Shown here piece after piece: positions 38,813 to 49,155 of a DNA stretch of 64,000 nt (within the stretch, counting starts at the first letter, position 1; every line of letters starts with the position of its first letter). The notes beneath the pieces are model-generated. The model worked only from the letters and a program-made list of their open reading frames with translations, had not been told where the DNA came from and did no database searches. The position numbers and the translations under genes are program-made. The stretch lies in assembly GCF_900110915.1 (NCBI RefSeq), contig NZ_FOFG01000002.1:124001-188000 (forward strand), written 5' to 3'. This DNA is from Faunimonas pinastri (GTDB lineage Bacteria > Pseudomonadota > Alphaproteobacteria > Rhizobiales > Afifellaceae).

Positions 38813-39829
38813 ATGGCACTCCAGAACAGTCGAGAGTTTGAGGCGGAGACAGGTGTCGCGGACCGGTCGCAACGGCTCGTCGAAGAGGCCGGCATGGCGT
38901 CCTGGAACTTCGATACCGCGACCGGCACCATCCCGCTTTCTCCCGAGCTGTCCGCGCTTGTCGACATCCCGGTCGAGCAGGCGACCGATCTCCTTTCGGC
39001 GCTCGACAGCAAGGACGGGGCGCGCCTGCGTGCCGAACTGACCGAAGCGGCTGCGGCCGGGCGTTCGGTCCGGCTGCGCTTTTCGCTCTCGCGCGAGCCC
39101 GGCACCATCGCATCCGAAGAGGAGGATGCCCCGCTCGATCTTCGCTGGTGGGAACTGCGCGGCGGCGGCACCGGCGATGGACGGCTGCGGGGCCTCTGTC
39201 TCGAAATCACCGACGGCGTGAAAGAGGAAACCGACCGGATAGCGGCCGTTCGCCATGAAGAGTCGCACCGGATGGGCAATCTCTTCTCGATGGTGCTCGC
39301 GATCTTCAGGCAAACGGCTCACGGCGCCACGAGCATCGAGGAGCTTTCCCGTAAATTCGGCGACCGCATCAACGCCGTTTCCAAGGCCCATAGCGCGCAT
39401 GGCACGAAGTCGGTCCACGAACTCGTCGCCGCTGCCCTTTCCGGTCACAGCGATCGTGTCGCGATCACCGGCCCGGACGCGCGGCTCGATCCGGAGCCGT
39501 CGTTTCATTTCAGCATGGCGCTGCACGAACTCTCCACCAACGCCGCCGACCATGGCTGCTTCACCTCCGGCCGCGGCACGCTCGCCGTGACCACGGACGT
39601 GGTTCTGGCCGAGAATGCAGACCGCGACGCTACGTCATCCGCTGACAGCGAGCCGAAACCGCTTCTTCGGCTTGTCTGGAAGGAGAGCGGTACGCTACCC
39701 TCCGAAAGAGGACCGGAGGGATTCGGAAACCGCATGATCGCGCAGGTGGTCGAGCGCCAGTTGCATGGCCGGCTTGAGCGAGAGATGGAGCGGGACGGCC
39801 TGAAGGTCACGATCGAATTGCCCCTGTGA
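38813..39829 (+). CDS. HWE-family sensor histidine kinase
   Basis: A 338-residue soluble kinase. Residues 15-135 form a PAS-like region without membrane helices (WNFDTATGTIPLSPELSALV). The HWE/HisKA_2 dimerisation helix starts with the predicted phospho-acceptor H152 in ESHRMGNLFSMVLAIFRQTA. The ATP-binding domain has the N-box ALHELSTNAADHG (238-248), a WKES motif corresponding to the W-E of the family, and GFGNRMI near the end. HWE kinases are typical of Rhizobiales and often feed general stress or light responses. The photolyase gene 49 bp downstream makes a light or UV link tempting but unproven. ATG 38813 has GGCGGG upstream. No cognate regulator is adjacent. Confidence 0.85.
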   Translation: MALQNSREFEAETGVADRSQRLVEEAGMASWNFDTATGTIPLSPELSALVDIPVEQATDLLSALDSKDGARLRAELTEAAAAGRSVRLRFSLSREPGTIASEEEDAPLDLRWWELRGGGTGDGRLRGLCLEITDGVKEETDRIAAVRHEESHRMGNLFSMVLAIFRQTAHGATSIEELSRKFGDRINAVSKAHSAHGTKSVHELVAAALSGHSDRVAITGPDARLDPEPSFHFSMALHELSTNAADHGCFTSGRGTLAVTTDVVLAENADRDATSSADSEPKPLLRLVWKESGTLPSERGPEGFGNRMIAQVVERQLHGRLEREMERDGLKVTIELPL

Positions 39830-39878
39830 TGCCGGCCCGGAGGCCGGACGCGCCAGTTAACTCCGTCCGGACCCGTCG

Positions 39879-41366
39879 ATGCCCGATCTGAATGCCCCGG
39901 TGATCGTCCTCTTTCGGGATGATCTGCGCCTGGGTGACAACCCTGCCCTTCATGTCGCCACCAGCACCAACGCGCCGGTCATTCCGGTCTTCGTGCTGGA
40001 CGAGGAAAGCGGCGGCCTGCGCCCGAGAGGTGCCGCATGGCGCTGGTGGCTGCACCAGTCGCTGTTGGCCCTTTCGGCCGATCTCGCGAATTTCGGCAGC
40101 ACGCTGATCCTGCGGCGCGGCGCCATGGCGGACGTGGTGCCGGAGATCGTCCGGCAGACCGGCGCGGCCGCCGTCTTCTGGAACAGGCGCTACGAGGCGG
40201 CCAGCCAAGCGGCCGACGAGGAGGCGCTGAAATCGGCCGGCGTTCCCGTTCGCACCTATAATGCGAACCTGCTGAATGAGCCCTGGGAGATCAAGACCCG
40301 GGAGGGGCGTCCCTTCCGCGTCTATACGGCCTATTGGCGGGCATGCCTCGCCCGGGGCCTGCAGAACGCCCCCCTGCCGCGTCCCTCCGCGATCACCTAC
40401 TACAGCGGCCCGGCGATCGAGAGCGACTCTCTCGACCGTTGGGGCCTGCTCCCCACCCGGCCGGACTGGGCGGGCGGGATGCGCGAGACCTGGACACCCG
40501 GGGAAGGCGGCGCGTACGAGCGACTTTACGAGTTCGTCGATCACAAGCTTTCCGGCTATGCCGCGCATCGCGACGAGCCGCAGACGGACATCACCGCGCG
40601 GCTTTCGCCCCACCTCAGCCACGGCGAGATCAGCCCGCGGCAGATCTGGGCGATGCTCGACCATCCGGAACTGGCGGCCCATCAGGCGAGCATCTCGAAG
40701 TTCCTGGGCGAACTCGGCTGGCGCGAATTCGCCTATCACTTCCTCAACCAGCATCCGGATCTCGCCACCCGCAACGTCCAGACCCGTTTCGACGAGTTCG
40801 GCTGGATGTCTTCGGAAGGCATGCTCAGGGCCTGGCAGACGGGGCAGACCGGCTATCCCATCGTCGACGCTGCCATGCGCGAGCTCTGGCAGACCGGCTG
40901 GATGCACAATCGCCTGCGGCTGATCGTGGGCTCGTTCCTGGTCAAGCACCTGCTGATCGACTGGCGCCTCGGCGAGCAGTGGTTCTGGGACACGCTGGTG
41001 GATTCCGATCCCGCCAACAATGCCCTCAACTGGCAGTGGGTGGCCGGGACGGGTGCCGATTCCGCACCCTATTTCCGCATCTTCAATCCCGTCCTCCAAG
41101 GGCAGCGCTTCGATCCGGAGGGCGAATATATCCGCCGCTTCGTGCCGGAACTGGCCGAGCTTCCCGGTCGCTACGTCCACGAGCCGTGGCGCGCGCCGGA
41201 GCGCATCCTCAAGGCGGCGGGCGTGGTGTTGAAGGAAACCTATCCACGCCCGATCGTGGATCACCAGCTTGCCCGCAATCGCGCCCTCTCCGCCTTCCAT
41301 GCCCTGCGCAATGTCGACCCGGAGGCCGAAGGCGCTGCCGCGACGGACGATTCGCTGCCGCTCTGA
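39879..41366 (+). CDS. phrB: Deoxyribodipyrimidine photolyase
   Basis: A 495-residue class I CPD photolyase that splits UV-induced pyrimidine dimers with blue light. The N-terminal antenna domain reads VIVLFRDDLRLGDNPALHVA. The C-terminal FAD domain has LGWREFAYHFLNQHP, the DAAMRELWQTGWMHNRLR motif, and DPANNALNWQWVAGTGAD. The residues expected for FAD and DNA dimer binding are in place. It begins 49 bp after the HWE kinase gene in the same direction and could share its transcript. 153 bp without a gene follow (41367-41519). Confidence 0.95.
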   Translation: MPDLNAPVIVLFRDDLRLGDNPALHVATSTNAPVIPVFVLDEESGGLRPRGAAWRWWLHQSLLALSADLANFGSTLILRRGAMADVVPEIVRQTGAAAVFWNRRYEAASQAADEEALKSAGVPVRTYNANLLNEPWEIKTREGRPFRVYTAYWRACLARGLQNAPLPRPSAITYYSGPAIESDSLDRWGLLPTRPDWAGGMRETWTPGEGGAYERLYEFVDHKLSGYAAHRDEPQTDITARLSPHLSHGEISPRQIWAMLDHPELAAHQASISKFLGELGWREFAYHFLNQHPDLATRNVQTRFDEFGWMSSEGMLRAWQTGQTGYPIVDAAMRELWQTGWMHNRLRLIVGSFLVKHLLIDWRLGEQWFWDTLVDSDPANNALNWQWVAGTGADSAPYFRIFNPVLQGQRFDPEGEYIRRFVPELAELPGRYVHEPWRAPERILKAAGVVLKETYPRPIVDHQLARNRALSAFHALRNVDPEAEGAAATDDSLPL

Positions 41367-41519
41367 GGGGAATGGAACAGGCCCGGAGCTCCGTCGGGCT
41401 TGAGGCGAAAGTTGTTCCGGAGATAACGCCTTGTTGGAGCCTGCATGCCTTGCCGCGGGCAGGCCACCGTCTTAGCCTTGCGACAAGCTCGTCATAACCC
41501 GGAAAGCAGACCCGGACTC

Positions 41520-42560
41520 ATGCAGGTCGCACCTTCAGTTCTCGACACTATCGGTAACACACCCCTTATCCGCCTCAACCGCGCCTCCGAACTTACGGGC
41601 TGCGAGATTCTCGGCAAGGCCGAGTTCCTGAATCCCGGTCAGTCGGTCAAGGATCGTGCGGCGCTCTGGATCGTGCGGCAGGCGGAACGGGACGGCTCGC
41701 TCCGGCCCGGCGGCACCATCGTGGAAGGCACCGCCGGCAACACTGGCATCGGCATCACGCTGGTCGCGATGGCGCGCGGCTATCGTTCCGTCATCGTCAT
41801 GCCGGACACGCAGTCCGAAGAGAAGAAGCAGGCGCTTCGGCTGGGCGGCGCCGACCTCATCGAGGTCCCGGCCGTGCCCTACAAGAATCCCAACAACTAC
41901 GTGCGCGTGTCCGAGCGCCTCGCCCGCCATCTGGCGGCGAAGGATCCGAATGGCGCGATCTGGGCCAACCAGTTCGACAACACCGCCAACCGCGAAGCGC
42001 ATATCGAGACCACCGGACCGGAGATCTGGGAACAGACCGACGGCAGGATCGACGGTTTCATCTGCTCGGTGGGCACCGGCGGGACGCTGGCCGGCAACGC
42101 GATCTATCTGAAGGGGCAGAATCCCGCGATCAAGATTGGCGTGGCCGATCCGCCGGGCTCCGCGATCTACAACTGGTACGCCCATGGAAACCTGAAGGCG
42201 GAGGGCTCCTCCGTGACGGAAGGCATCGGCCAGGGCCGCATCACCGCGAACCTCGAAGGCGCACCGGTCGACCTCGCCTATGAGATCCCGGACAGCGAGT
42301 CGATCCCGCTGATCTTCGATCTGCTGCGCGAGGAAGGCCTGTCGGTCGGCGGCTCGACCGGGGTTAATGTCGCCGGCGCGATCCGCATGGCGCGCGATCT
42401 CGGCCCCGGCCACACGATCGTGACCATCCTCTGCGACTATGGCACGCGCTACGCCTCCAAGCTCTTCAATCCCGAGTTCCTCCGATCCAAGGACCTGCTC
42501 GTGCCGGACTGGCTCGATCGCCGGCCGGACATCGAGATCCCCTTCGAGCCGGCGGAGTGA
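41520..42560 (+). CDS. cysK: Cysteine synthase family PLP enzyme, variant loop
   Basis: A 346-residue fold-type II PLP enzyme. K44 in NPGQSVKDRAA binds PLP, and SVGTGGTLAG binds its phosphate. The substrate loop reads EGTAGNTGIG, where classical O-acetylserine sulfhydrylases have TSGNTG. The protein is also about 25-35 residues longer than CysK, with an extended C-terminus (LLVPDWLDRRPDIEIPFEP). The change is shared, as far as I recall, with the Cds1/cysteine synthase 2 group, some of which are cysteine desulfhydrases. It may therefore make or break cysteine. It heads an operon with alaX, sseA and a GNAT gene. ATG 41520 is preferred; the frame is open to 41445. Confidence 0.82.
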   Translation: MQVAPSVLDTIGNTPLIRLNRASELTGCEILGKAEFLNPGQSVKDRAALWIVRQAERDGSLRPGGTIVEGTAGNTGIGITLVAMARGYRSVIVMPDTQSEEKKQALRLGGADLIEVPAVPYKNPNNYVRVSERLARHLAAKDPNGAIWANQFDNTANREAHIETTGPEIWEQTDGRIDGFICSVGTGGTLAGNAIYLKGQNPAIKIGVADPPGSAIYNWYAHGNLKAEGSSVTEGIGQGRITANLEGAPVDLAYEIPDSESIPLIFDLLREEGLSVGGSTGVNVAGAIRMARDLGPGHTIVTILCDYGTRYASKLFNPEFLRSKDLLVPDWLDRRPDIEIPFEPAE

Positions 42561-42565
42561 CGCGG

Positions 42566-43318
42566 ATGACGACCGAACTTCTTTTCCGGGACGATGCCTA
42601 TGCGGAGGATTGCGAGGCGGTCGTCGTCTCCGCCGAGGGCAACCGGGTCGTGCTCGACCGCACCGTCTTCTATGCCAATGCCGGCGGACAGGCGGGTGAC
42701 AGCGGTCGTCTGATCGTGCTCGGCAAGGGGATTCTTCCCGTCGAGAACGCGGTCTACAGCGAAGACAAAAGCGACGTCGTCCACCTGCTGCCGGTGGGCG
42801 CGGAATTGCCGGAAGTCGGCTCGGTCGTGCGCGCCGAAGTGGACTGGGACCGGCGGCACCGCCACATGCGCATGCACACGGCGCTCCATCTCCTCTGCTC
42901 GCTGATCCCGTTCCCCGTCACCGGCGGCTCGATCGGCAGCGAGGAAAGCCGGCTGGACTTCGATATCTCCGATGCGGATGCGGTGGAGCGCGAAGCTCTC
43001 ACGGTCGCACTGAACCGTCTCGTCTCGGAGGACCATCCCGTGACCACGCGCTGGATCAGCGACGAGGAGCTGGAAGCCAATCCCTCCCTGGTGCGAACCA
43101 TGAGCGTCAAGCCGCCGATGGGCAGCGGCCGGATCAGGCTGGTCGCGATCGGCGCGGACGAAGGCGTCGACCTCCAGCCCTGCGGCGGCACGCACGTCCG
43201 CTCCACCGGCGAGATCGGGCCAGTCGTGATCTCCAAGATAGACAAGAAGGGCCGCCAGAACCGTCGCATTCGCGTTCGTTTCGCAGAAGAAGGCGCCCCG
43301 GAAGGAACCACAGCATGA
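42566..43318 (+). CDS. alaX: Alanyl-tRNA editing protein AlaX
   Basis: A 250-residue stand-alone editing domain that removes mis-attached Ser or Gly from tRNA-Ala. The N-terminal half has VVLDRTVFYANAGGQAGDSG as in AlaRS. The zinc motifs MHTALHLL (HxxxH) and CGGTH (CxxxH) are intact, and the end has IDKKGRQNRRIRVRF. The length fits the AlaX-M class. ATG 42566 has GGAG eight bases upstream and lies 5 bp after the cysK stop. Its TGA overlaps the sseA ATG (ATGA). Confidence 0.93.
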   Translation: MTTELLFRDDAYAEDCEAVVVSAEGNRVVLDRTVFYANAGGQAGDSGRLIVLGKGILPVENAVYSEDKSDVVHLLPVGAELPEVGSVVRAEVDWDRRHRHMRMHTALHLLCSLIPFPVTGGSIGSEESRLDFDISDADAVEREALTVALNRLVSEDHPVTTRWISDEELEANPSLVRTMSVKPPMGSGRIRLVAIGADEGVDLQPCGGTHVRSTGEIGPVVISKIDKKGRQNRRIRVRFAEEGAPEGTTA

Positions 43319-44160
43319 ACAACGTGACCGTCTCCGCCGCCTGGCTTTCCGATCATCTGGGCGATGCCGGTCTGCGCATCGTGGATGCTTCCTGGTACAT
43401 GCCGGCGCAGAATCGGAACGCCCGGGCCGAGTTCGAGCAGGCGCATATTCCGGGCGCGGTCTTCTTCGACATCGACGCTACATCCGACGGGACTTCCTCC
43501 CTGCCCCACATGCTGCCGGACGAGGCGACCTTCGCGGCGACCGCCGGTGCGCTCGGCATCGCGGAGAACGACCGCGTCGTCGTCTATGACGGGGCAGGCT
43601 TGTTCTCCGCCGCCCGCGCCTGGTGGACCTTCCGCGTCTTCGGTGCCCGCGATGTGGTGGTGCTGGATGGCGGCCTGCCAGCCTGGCGCGAGGCCGGCCT
43701 GCCGCTGGAGCAAGGCCCGGCCTCCCCCGTGCCCGCGCGATTCGATGCGCGACTCGACCGGGAGGCAGTCGCGAACTACGAAAACGTGCTCGATATCCTG
43801 CAAAGCGGGGCCGCGCAGGTCGTCGATGCGCGCGCCGCCGATCGCTTCACGGGAGCCACTCCGGAGCCCCGCGCGGGGCTGAAATCCGGCCACATGCCGG
43901 GCGCGCGCAACCTTCCCTTCAACCGGCTCGTGACGCCGGAGGGCACGCTCGCCGCGCCCGAGGCGATCCGCGCCAGCTTCCAGGGGGCGGGTGTCGATCT
44001 TTCCCGGCCCGTCGTCACCAGCTGCGGCTCGGGCGTCACGGCGGCCGTCCTGTCTCTGGCGCTGGCGCAGATCGGCAAGGAAGACGTGCGTCTCTATGAC
44101 GGCTCGTGGACGGAATGGGGCGGCAAGGCCGGTGCACCCGTGGTGACGGGCGAACCATGA
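43315..44160 (+). CDS. sseA: 3-mercaptopyruvate sulfurtransferase
   Basis: A 281-residue two-domain rhodanese that moves sulfur from 3-mercaptopyruvate to a thiol or cyanide acceptor. The C-terminal active loop reads TSCGSGVTA with catalytic C237; CG[ST]GVT is the mercaptopyruvate form, unlike the CRxGxR of thiosulfate enzymes. The N-terminal domain retains HIPGAVFFDID and WWTFRVFG. Overlap with alaX upstream and with the GNAT gene downstream (both ATGA) shows tight coupling. Together with the cysK-like enzyme it points to cysteine/sulfur handling. Confidence 0.95.
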   Translation: MNNVTVSAAWLSDHLGDAGLRIVDASWYMPAQNRNARAEFEQAHIPGAVFFDIDATSDGTSSLPHMLPDEATFAATAGALGIAENDRVVVYDGAGLFSAARAWWTFRVFGARDVVVLDGGLPAWREAGLPLEQGPASPVPARFDARLDREAVANYENVLDILQSGAAQVVDARAADRFTGATPEPRAGLKSGHMPGARNLPFNRLVTPEGTLAAPEAIRASFQGAGVDLSRPVVTSCGSGVTAAVLSLALAQIGKEDVRLYDGSWTEWGGKAGAPVVTGEP

Positions 44161-44696
44161 ACGACGACTCTTCGCTGGTCAGCACCGTCATCACCTATCT
44201 GGAGATGACGGCGCCACCTGCCCGGCTGCCGACGATGCCTTCGGGTATCCGGTTGGCTCTGATGAAGGCGGAGCAGATCCCGGTTCATTTCTACCGTTAC
44301 CTCTACGACCGGGTCGGTCGCGAATGGCTGTGGGCCGAGCGGCTGCGTCTCAGCGACGAGATGCTGGGCGCGCAACTGCGCCGCGAGGGGACGGAAGTCT
44401 ATGTGCTCTACGCCAATGGCTGCCCGGCCGGTTACTTCGAGCTCGCCTTTCGAAACGGCAGCTGCAACATTGTGTATTTCGGCCTGATGCCGGAATGGAT
44501 CGGCAGGCGGATCGGACCCTGGTTCCTTGGAACGGCCGTTTCCACGGCATTCTCACGCAAGATCGCGCGGCTCACCGTCAACACGTGCACGCTCGATCAT
44601 CCCTCGGCGCTCGGCACCTACCAGCGGATGGGCTTTGTGCCGACCGGGCGCGAGGAGCGGAGCTTCCATCTGCCGCCCGGCTTCCAGCGGGGCTGA
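44157..44696 (+). CDS. GNAT family N-acetyltransferase
   Basis: A 179-residue GCN5-type acetyltransferase. The core has VYVLYANGCPAGYFELAF, the acetyl-CoA region GLMPEWIGRRIGPWFLG, and LTVNTCTLDHPSALGTYQRM ending in GFVPTG. Arg/Gly in the IGRRIG loop would bind pyrophosphate. The substrate is unknown. It overlaps the sseA stop by four bases (ATGA), so is the last gene of the cysK-alaX-sseA operon. It could act on cysteine, a thiol or an amino-acyl derivative, but that is speculation. Confidence 0.88.
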   Translation: MNDDSSLVSTVITYLEMTAPPARLPTMPSGIRLALMKAEQIPVHFYRYLYDRVGREWLWAERLRLSDEMLGAQLRREGTEVYVLYANGCPAGYFELAFRNGSCNIVYFGLMPEWIGRRIGPWFLGTAVSTAFSRKIARLTVNTCTLDHPSALGTYQRMGFVPTGREERSFHLPPGFQRG

Positions 44697-44812
44697 TCTC
44701 TCCCCGCCCACCCGAAGTCGGCTGCGGAACATAGGTCCGGCTTTGCAGTTTGCCTGATGGGTGGGCAGTCGCATCTTGCTTGAGCAAGGGCGCATCAGGA
44801 GAGAAATCGCAT

Positions 44813-47128
44813 ATGAGTCTACGTTCTTTGCTGCTGGCCGGCACCGTGCTGCCGCTGGCTCTTGGAGGCGTCGCTTACGCCGGCCAGGCAACCGCCACCA
44901 CGGCCGGAAAGATCATTGTAGCCCAGGCAGATACGGGCGGCGATCAGGATCAAGATCAGCAGCGCAAGCGCCATCGTCATGGCGAGGATCAGCAGCGCGG
45001 ACAGGATCCGGCTGGCCAGGGTGAAGCCGGTCAAGGTGCTGGCGGCCAAGGTGCTGGCGGCAAGGGTGCAAACGGAGGCGAAGAGCAGAACAACCGTCAT
45101 CAGCGGCGTGATCAGCCCGAGGGCGGCACCTCGGGCCAGCAGGGCGCGCGATCCGGCGACCAGGGCGGAACGGCAGGTGGCGGCGAAGCCCAGCCCGAGC
45201 GACGTAAGCACGACCAGCAGGCGCAGCCCTCCAACGAGGCCCAGCCGCAGCAGGGTGGCGAACAGGCATCCCCGACTCAGGGTCAGGGCCAGAACAAGAA
45301 CGAGCGACAGCAGCGTAACCGCAAGGACAATGCGGCGCCCGCGCCCAGCGAGCAGAACGCACCCCAATCGGCGCCCAAGTCGGCTCCCGATACAGCTTCC
45401 CAGACGCGCGAGCATCAGCAGGCCGCGCCCGCTGACGAGCAGAACCAGTCCTCCACGCCTGCCCAGAAGGACCAGCCGCGCGGCAAGCACCAACCGAAGG
45501 GACAGGATCGCGAGCAGCCGGGTCAGAACGGCGCCGAGCCGAACGCACAGTCCGCGCCTTCCGCTCAGCCGGCCGAACGTCAGCAGCGCAATGGCGTGCC
45601 GGAAATCAAGGCACCGGCCGAGCAGAACGCTCCCGCCACGACACCGACAGAGCGCAACACGCAGCAGCGCTCCGCACCGGACGCCGGCGCGCCCAATTCC
45701 AATAAGGCGCAGCCGCAGTCCGGCAACCAGCCGAATGCCGTCCCCCGCCAGCAGCGTAACGCCACGGGCACCCCGAACGCTGAAGCCCCCGCGAATGGGG
45801 CCGCCCCCGGCCAGCCGGGCGCGCAGCCCAATGACGGCCAGCGCCATCCGCAAAACGGTGCAGCCCCGAACGGGCAGGCTCCGGCGAATGGGGCCGCCCC
45901 GGGTCAGCCGGACGGGCAGCAGAACGGGCAGCAGAACGGCCGGCCCGCTCCGGGTCAGCCCGGCAGCGGCGCGCCGAACGGACAGCCCGGCGCGCAGAAC
46001 GGCAATCAGCCGAATGGCGCCCGGCCCGGCGGCAACGAGGCACCTCCGCCGCCCACGGCCCAGCAAAGCCAGTCTCCGGCCGAGCTGCAGCTGCAGTCGC
46101 AGGGCAAGGGCCAGCAGGCCGACCAGATGCGCGATCTCCGCCAGAAGCTGCAGACGCAGATGGGTCAGGGTCCCAACGGAGACCGTGGCGGCAATCGCGG
46201 CCCCGGCCCGAATGGCGGCCCGAACGGTGGTCCCGGCGGCCCGGGCTGGGCGGACGATCGGCCCGGCGCGGATCGCGACGGCGGTCGTGTCGTGCAGCAA
46301 TATGGCGATCGCGTAATCATCCAGCGAGGCGACACCTACTACATCCGTCCCGACGAGGCGCATGAGAACGACCGCTTCCTCTACGGTGCGCGGGACGCTC
46401 GCGTGGAGCATATGAAGGGCGGTATGGTCAGCACGACCATCATCCGCGAGGATGGCACGCGCATCGTGACCGTGCGCGACCGCGACGGCGACATCGTCCG
46501 CCGCAGCCGCATCGATCGCGGCGGCCGGGAAGACGTGTTCTTCGACGAAACGCGCCATGCGGATCGTCCCTATGAGGACTTCGACCGCACGCTGCCGCCG
46601 ATCCGTGTCCAGATCCCCGAGGAGCAATATATCGTCGAATCGGACGAAGCCTCCGAAGACCAGATCGAGGAAGCGCTGACGGCCCCGCCGGTGGAGCGCC
46701 TGAGCCGCGCCTATACGCTGGACGAAATCCGCAACAGCCAGCGGCTGCGCGCCACCGTGCGTCGGGTCGACGTGGACACGATCACCTTCGAGACCGGCAG
46801 TTCCAACATCGCGACGGACCAGGTGTCGCGGCTGAACACGCTCGGCAACGCGCTGAAGGCGGCCATCGACAAGAACCCGCGCTCGGTGTTCCTCGTCGAG
46901 GGTCATACGGATGCCGTCGGCAGCGACATCGCCAATCTCGCGCTCTCCGACCGTCGCGCCGAAGCCGTGGCCGTCGTGCTCCAGGACAATTTCGGTGTCC
47001 CGCCGGAGAACCTGGTCACGCAGGGCTACGGCGAGCAGGATCTGAAGGTGAATACGCAGTCCGCCGAACGGGCCAACCGTCGCGTCACGCTGCGCAACAT
47101 CACCCCGCTGGTGAACGCACAGCGTTAA
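44813..47128 (+). CDS. OmpA family protein with large disordered arm
   Basis: A 771-residue exported protein. A signal peptide (SLRSLLLAGTVLPLALGGVAYA) ends at residue about 23. Residues 40-440 are low complexity, rich in Gln, Gly, Asn, Pro and Ala with repeated GQ, NG, QPG and APGQPG motifs, and probably unfolded. A charged linker with short beta motifs (DRVIIQRGDTYYIRPDEA, GTRIVTVRDRDGDIVRRS) follows. The C-terminal OmpA/MotB domain (about 650-760) has VEGHTDAVGSDIANLALSDR and GYGEQDL, and would bind peptidoglycan. AGGAG lies before ATG 44813; the frame is open to 44750. No partner genes are adjacent. The function is most likely to tether the outer surface or envelope; unproven. Confidence 0.9.
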   Translation: MSLRSLLLAGTVLPLALGGVAYAGQATATTAGKIIVAQADTGGDQDQDQQRKRHRHGEDQQRGQDPAGQGEAGQGAGGQGAGGKGANGGEEQNNRHQRRDQPEGGTSGQQGARSGDQGGTAGGGEAQPERRKHDQQAQPSNEAQPQQGGEQASPTQGQGQNKNERQQRNRKDNAAPAPSEQNAPQSAPKSAPDTASQTREHQQAAPADEQNQSSTPAQKDQPRGKHQPKGQDREQPGQNGAEPNAQSAPSAQPAERQQRNGVPEIKAPAEQNAPATTPTERNTQQRSAPDAGAPNSNKAQPQSGNQPNAVPRQQRNATGTPNAEAPANGAAPGQPGAQPNDGQRHPQNGAAPNGQAPANGAAPGQPDGQQNGQQNGRPAPGQPGSGAPNGQPGAQNGNQPNGARPGGNEAPPPPTAQQSQSPAELQLQSQGKGQQADQMRDLRQKLQTQMGQGPNGDRGGNRGPGPNGGPNGGPGGPGWADDRPGADRDGGRVVQQYGDRVIIQRGDTYYIRPDEAHENDRFLYGARDARVEHMKGGMVSTTIIREDGTRIVTVRDRDGDIVRRSRIDRGGREDVFFDETRHADRPYEDFDRTLPPIRVQIPEEQYIVESDEASEDQIEEALTAPPVERLSRAYTLDEIRNSQRLRATVRRVDVDTITFETGSSNIATDQVSRLNTLGNALKAAIDKNPRSVFLVEGHTDAVGSDIANLALSDRRAEAVAVVLQDNFGVPPENLVTQGYGEQDLKVNTQSAERANRRVTLRNITPLVNAQR

Positions 47129-47152
47129 ACGTCCGCGACAGCGGACAAAAAG

Positions 47153-47180
47153 AAAGCCCGAGCTCGCGCCCGGGCTTTTT
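47153..47180. terminator. Terminator between the OmpA gene and aapP
   Basis: An 8-bp stem (AAAGCCCG / CGGGCTTT) with a 10-base loop and T-run on the forward side lies between two convergent genes. A matching A/T-rich edge allows action in both directions. Confidence 0.85.
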
Positions 47181-47201
47181 CGTTCGAAGCGGTGGCAGGC
47201 C

Positions 47202-47999
<798 letters not shown>

Positions 48000-48008
48000 G
48001 GATCGGTC

Positions 48009-49148
48009 CTAACGCTTGCGACCGGTATTCAGCCGGCGTTCGACATATTGCGAGTAACGGGACATGGCGAAGCAGAACACCCAATAGACGGCTGCCGCGA
48101 AGACGAGGCCGGTTGCGGGGGTTTCGGGGCTTGCCCAGTTGGGATCGGCGAAGTTCGTCCGCACGATGCCCAGGAGATCGAAGAGCCCGATGATGTAGAC
48201 CAGGCTCGTATCCTTGAAGAGCGCGATGAAGATGCCCACGATGCCGGGGATCACCAGCTTCAGAGCCTGCGGCAGGATGATCAGCCGCATCATCGGCCAG
48301 TAGCTGAGGCCGACGGCCTTGGCGCCCTCGTACTGCCCCTTCGGCACCGCCTGCATGCCGCCGCGCACCGTTTCGGCCATATACACAGAGGCGAACAGCG
48401 CGACACCGATCAGCGCGCGCAGCAGCTTGTCGAAATTGACGCCCTGCGGAAGAAAGAGCGGCAGCATCACGCTCGACATGAAGAGCACCGTGATCAGCGG
48501 AATGCCGCGAACGATCTCGATGAACGCCGTGCACACGAAGCGTACCGCCGGCATGGCCGACCGGCGCCCGAGCGCCAGCAGGATACCTGCCGGCAGCGAG
48601 AAGACGATGCCGACATAGGAGACGACCACCGTCAGCATCAGCCCGCCCCAGAGCGGCGTCTCGACCACGGAAAGGCCGAAGCCGCCGGTCAGCAGGTAGT
48701 AGCTGACCACCGGGAAGACGATGAAGAGGTAGAGCACGTTCAGCCGCTTGAACGGCGCCGACGGAATACTCATCGGCACGAGGCCGAGCAGGAGAAGCGC
48801 GAACATCACGTTCACCCGCCAGCGCTCCGCATCCGGATAGCGGCCGTAGATGAACTGCGCGAACTCCGCCTTCACGAAGGCCCAGCAGGCGCCGCTGCCT
48901 TCGGCGATACAGGCAGTACGGTCGGTGCCCGTCCAGACCGCATTGATGAAGGCCCAGTTGATGATCGGCGGCACGATCAGGACGATCAGGGCGATGCCGA
49001 TGATCGTCAGGATCGAATTGCCGGGCGTGGAGAACAGGTTTCGCTTCACCCAGGCCGCGGGACCCACCGTCATGGCGGGCGGCGCTTCCTGGGTCGCGAG
49101 TTCGCGACGGACGAAGAAGAGGTCGGTCTGTGCTTGCAGGTCGGACAT
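48009..49148 (-). CDS. aapM: General L-amino acid ABC transporter, permease AapM
   Basis: A 379-residue integral-membrane subunit with about eight helices, a conserved EAA-like loop ([20 protein letters not shown]), and an N-terminal insert with two Cys ([12 protein letters not shown]) typical of AapM. The C-terminal third ([20 protein letters not shown]) is the HisM-type permease core. It pairs with AapQ to form the membrane channel. It begins 7 bp after aapQ. Confidence 0.95.
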   Translation of the reverse strand: MSDLQAQTDLFFVRRELATQEAPPAMTVGPAAWVKRNLFSTPGNSILTIIGIALIVLIVPPIINWAFINAVWTGTDRTACIAEGSGACWAFVKAEFAQFIYGRYPDAERWRVNVMFALLLLGLVPMSIPSAPFKRLNVLYLFIVFPVVSYYLLTGGFGLSVVETPLWGGLMLTVVVSYVGIVFSLPAGILLALGRRSAMPAVRFVCTAFIEIVRGIPLITVLFMSSVMLPLFLPQGVNFDKLLRALIGVALFASVYMAETVRGGMQAVPKGQYEGAKAVGLSYWPMMRLIILPQALKLVIPGIVGIFIALFKDTSLVYIIGLFDLLGIVRTNFADPNWASPETPATGLVFAAAVYWVFCFAMSRYSQYVERRLNTGRKR

Positions 49149-49155
49149 GATGCCC

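Noticed and set aside
44819-46906. Open reverse frame of 695 codons opposite the OmpA gene
   Set aside because: Leu/Arg/Ala/Gly-rich antisense shadow created by the Gln-, Gly- and Pro-rich codons of the real gene; no start signal or motif.
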